Shown piece after piece: positions 62,701 to 64,000 of a stretch of 64,000 bases of DNA (the first letter of the stretch is position 1; the number at the start of each line of letters is the position of its first letter). Source of the stretch: Eopsaltria australis (lineage: Eukaryota; Chordata; Aves; Passeriformes; Petroicidae). The translations under genes and the position numbers were made by a program. Below the pieces are notes generated by a model. It did not search any database. It was not told the origin of the DNA and saw only the letters and a list, made by a program, of their open reading frames with translations. The stretch spans positions 1,302,001 to 1,366,000 of the forward strand of contig JAVTVJ010000068.1 of NCBI GenBank assembly GCA_034509425.1, in the 5' to 3' direction.

Positions 62701-64000
62701 ATTTGCTGCTGAAGACATTGTTGCCAATTAAAAAATTTCCAAATAAACTCAACTATTATTAACTGTTACCATCTTAAGTCAAATATTTTCAGCCTATAGT
62801 TTATGAGGAGGAGAATGGCACTTTCGTTTTCGCTCCTCATCCACCTTGTCTTAAAGGAAAATTTTCTCAATTTCATCCCCATTTCTTTTATATTTCCCTT
62901 TCAATAAACCAATGCTTAATGCTAATTTGGAAATGTTGTTTATTACTTGCAAGCATATTGGTCCACAAGAATGTAAAAATAACATTCTATGTAAAGGCAG
63001 TAAAAAAATATGCAGACAGAGGCTGGTATCTCTGAAATGAGGTGGAATGGTCTTTGTGTCTGATTCTGACACAAAACATTTTAACTGGTGAAGCCACGAA
63101 GATATAGAATGAGCTGTGGTGACACAAATTAAGTGTTAATACAAGCTAAATCCATTCTCTTAATCTTCTAGACCTAACAAAGTGAGTTCTTTTCCTTGAA
63201 AACAAGAAATTAAGTTTCTGTTTATTGTTCTTAAAATTTGAGGGAAATTTATGCAAAAATCTGCCATCCTAGTGTGACAAAACTGCTGACTAAACAAATA
63301 TTGGACATGTTTTTGCATCTGCTAGTCTGTGTTAGTTGCTGAGGGCTCCCTGTCCTAGATGCTGGAGAACAGGATTCCTGTTTGCTTAAATAAGCAGGTA
63401 AAAAAGCATATATTTTCAGTTAATGGCTTCAGTCCTGCTCCCCTTCTGGCTGAGGCTGTACTTAGCAAAGATGGCAGGTTGCTGTATCTTTCCTACTCTT
63501 GGGAGGTTTTCCCAGGAAGGTGGAGAATGTGGGTTTGAATCCACTCCATCAGAGAAGGGAACTGTATGCAGGTTTCTCTCCTTCTGCAGAAGAGCTCTGT
63601 TGCTTGAGGCATTGCAGACTAAAGGAGGAAAAGGCATGTAGGGAACCTTATGGCTGAAGAGTGGTCAGGCATTTTCAAGAATACAAAGCATGATAAAGGC
63701 TTTCAGAATTATCAGACTGCATTTAGTTGCCTAAATCCCATTCAAATTCTTCTTTGAGTATGATGTATCTTTCTCTTTGGGACTCAGTCTTTCTCTATCT
63801 CCAAGAACAGTTATGGTGGGAGAATAAATTCCTCAGAGTCTGCAAAACTTTGGTGTGTGGTGATAACCTGGGCTGTCCAAGGTAACTGTTAATTGAAATA
63901 TGGCTGAGGGCCTGGTGTGTGGCTTTCCTGGGGCTTATGGTAGGAACAGCAGCACCTTACATAGAGATAGTACCTGAAATGTCCTCAAAAATGTAGAATG

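Larger units (their letters stand above)
52331..64000. other. DNA upstream of DSE, no gene recognised
   Basis: About 11.7 kb with no exon that I can support. It contains a MIR-like fragment (53900-54005), an ancient CR1 (54075-54435), a T/G low-complexity stretch (about 55940-56020) and a perfect hairpin (56681-56725). A mildly GC-richer block at about 59740-60130 has no motif that identifies it. The next conserved neighbour must lie further right. Confidence 0.5.

Overview
The window is vertebrate nuclear DNA, almost certainly from a bird. It has intron-exon genes with GT-AG junctions, several CR1 LINE 3' ends (the dominant avian retroposon), an avian-type ERV solo LTR, and a gene order that matches the conserved CALHM5 / TRAPPC3L / CALHM6 / DSE block (human 6q22). 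Species cannot be fixed from this sequence. No prokaryotic, viral-coding or CRISPR content is seen.

Layout. 1-396: 5' part of CALHM5 (minus strand, running off the left edge), with a GC-rich promoter-like patch at about 430-600. 1347-2705: the last two coding exons of TRAPPC3L (plus strand). Its earlier exons must lie left of the window, so CALHM5 starts inside a TRAPPC3L intron. 5931-8166: complete two-exon CALHM6 (minus strand), tail-to-tail with TRAPPC3L. 8.5-18.8 kb: about 10 kb of intergenic DNA with CR1 fragments. 18856-39515: all coding exons of DSE, dermatan sulfate epimerase 1 (minus strand; five coding exons, 960 residues if the frame is intact). 39.6-51.4 kb: a long DSE 5' intron. 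51.43-52.33 kb: a CpG island with a good minus-strand splice donor, the likely DSE promoter and non-coding first exon. 52.4-64 kb: DNA upstream of DSE with old repeats (MIR-like, ancient CR1) and no gene that I recognise.

Function. CALHM5 and CALHM6 are four-helix large-pore channel-family proteins. TRAPPC3L is a paralogue of the TRAPPC3/Bet3 subunit of the TRAPP vesicle-tethering complex. DSE is a Golgi/ER-lumen enzyme that turns chondroitin into dermatan sulfate. They are neighbours by old synteny; nothing shows a shared pathway.

Most notable point: DSE coding exon 1 lacks one base near 39152. As written, the reading frame stops after 139 codons, although every downstream exon and catalytic residue is intact. 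The other outstanding structure is a perfect 20-bp inverted repeat with a 5-base loop at 56681-56725. I found no undescribed multi-gene system; most of the window is intron and intergenic DNA.
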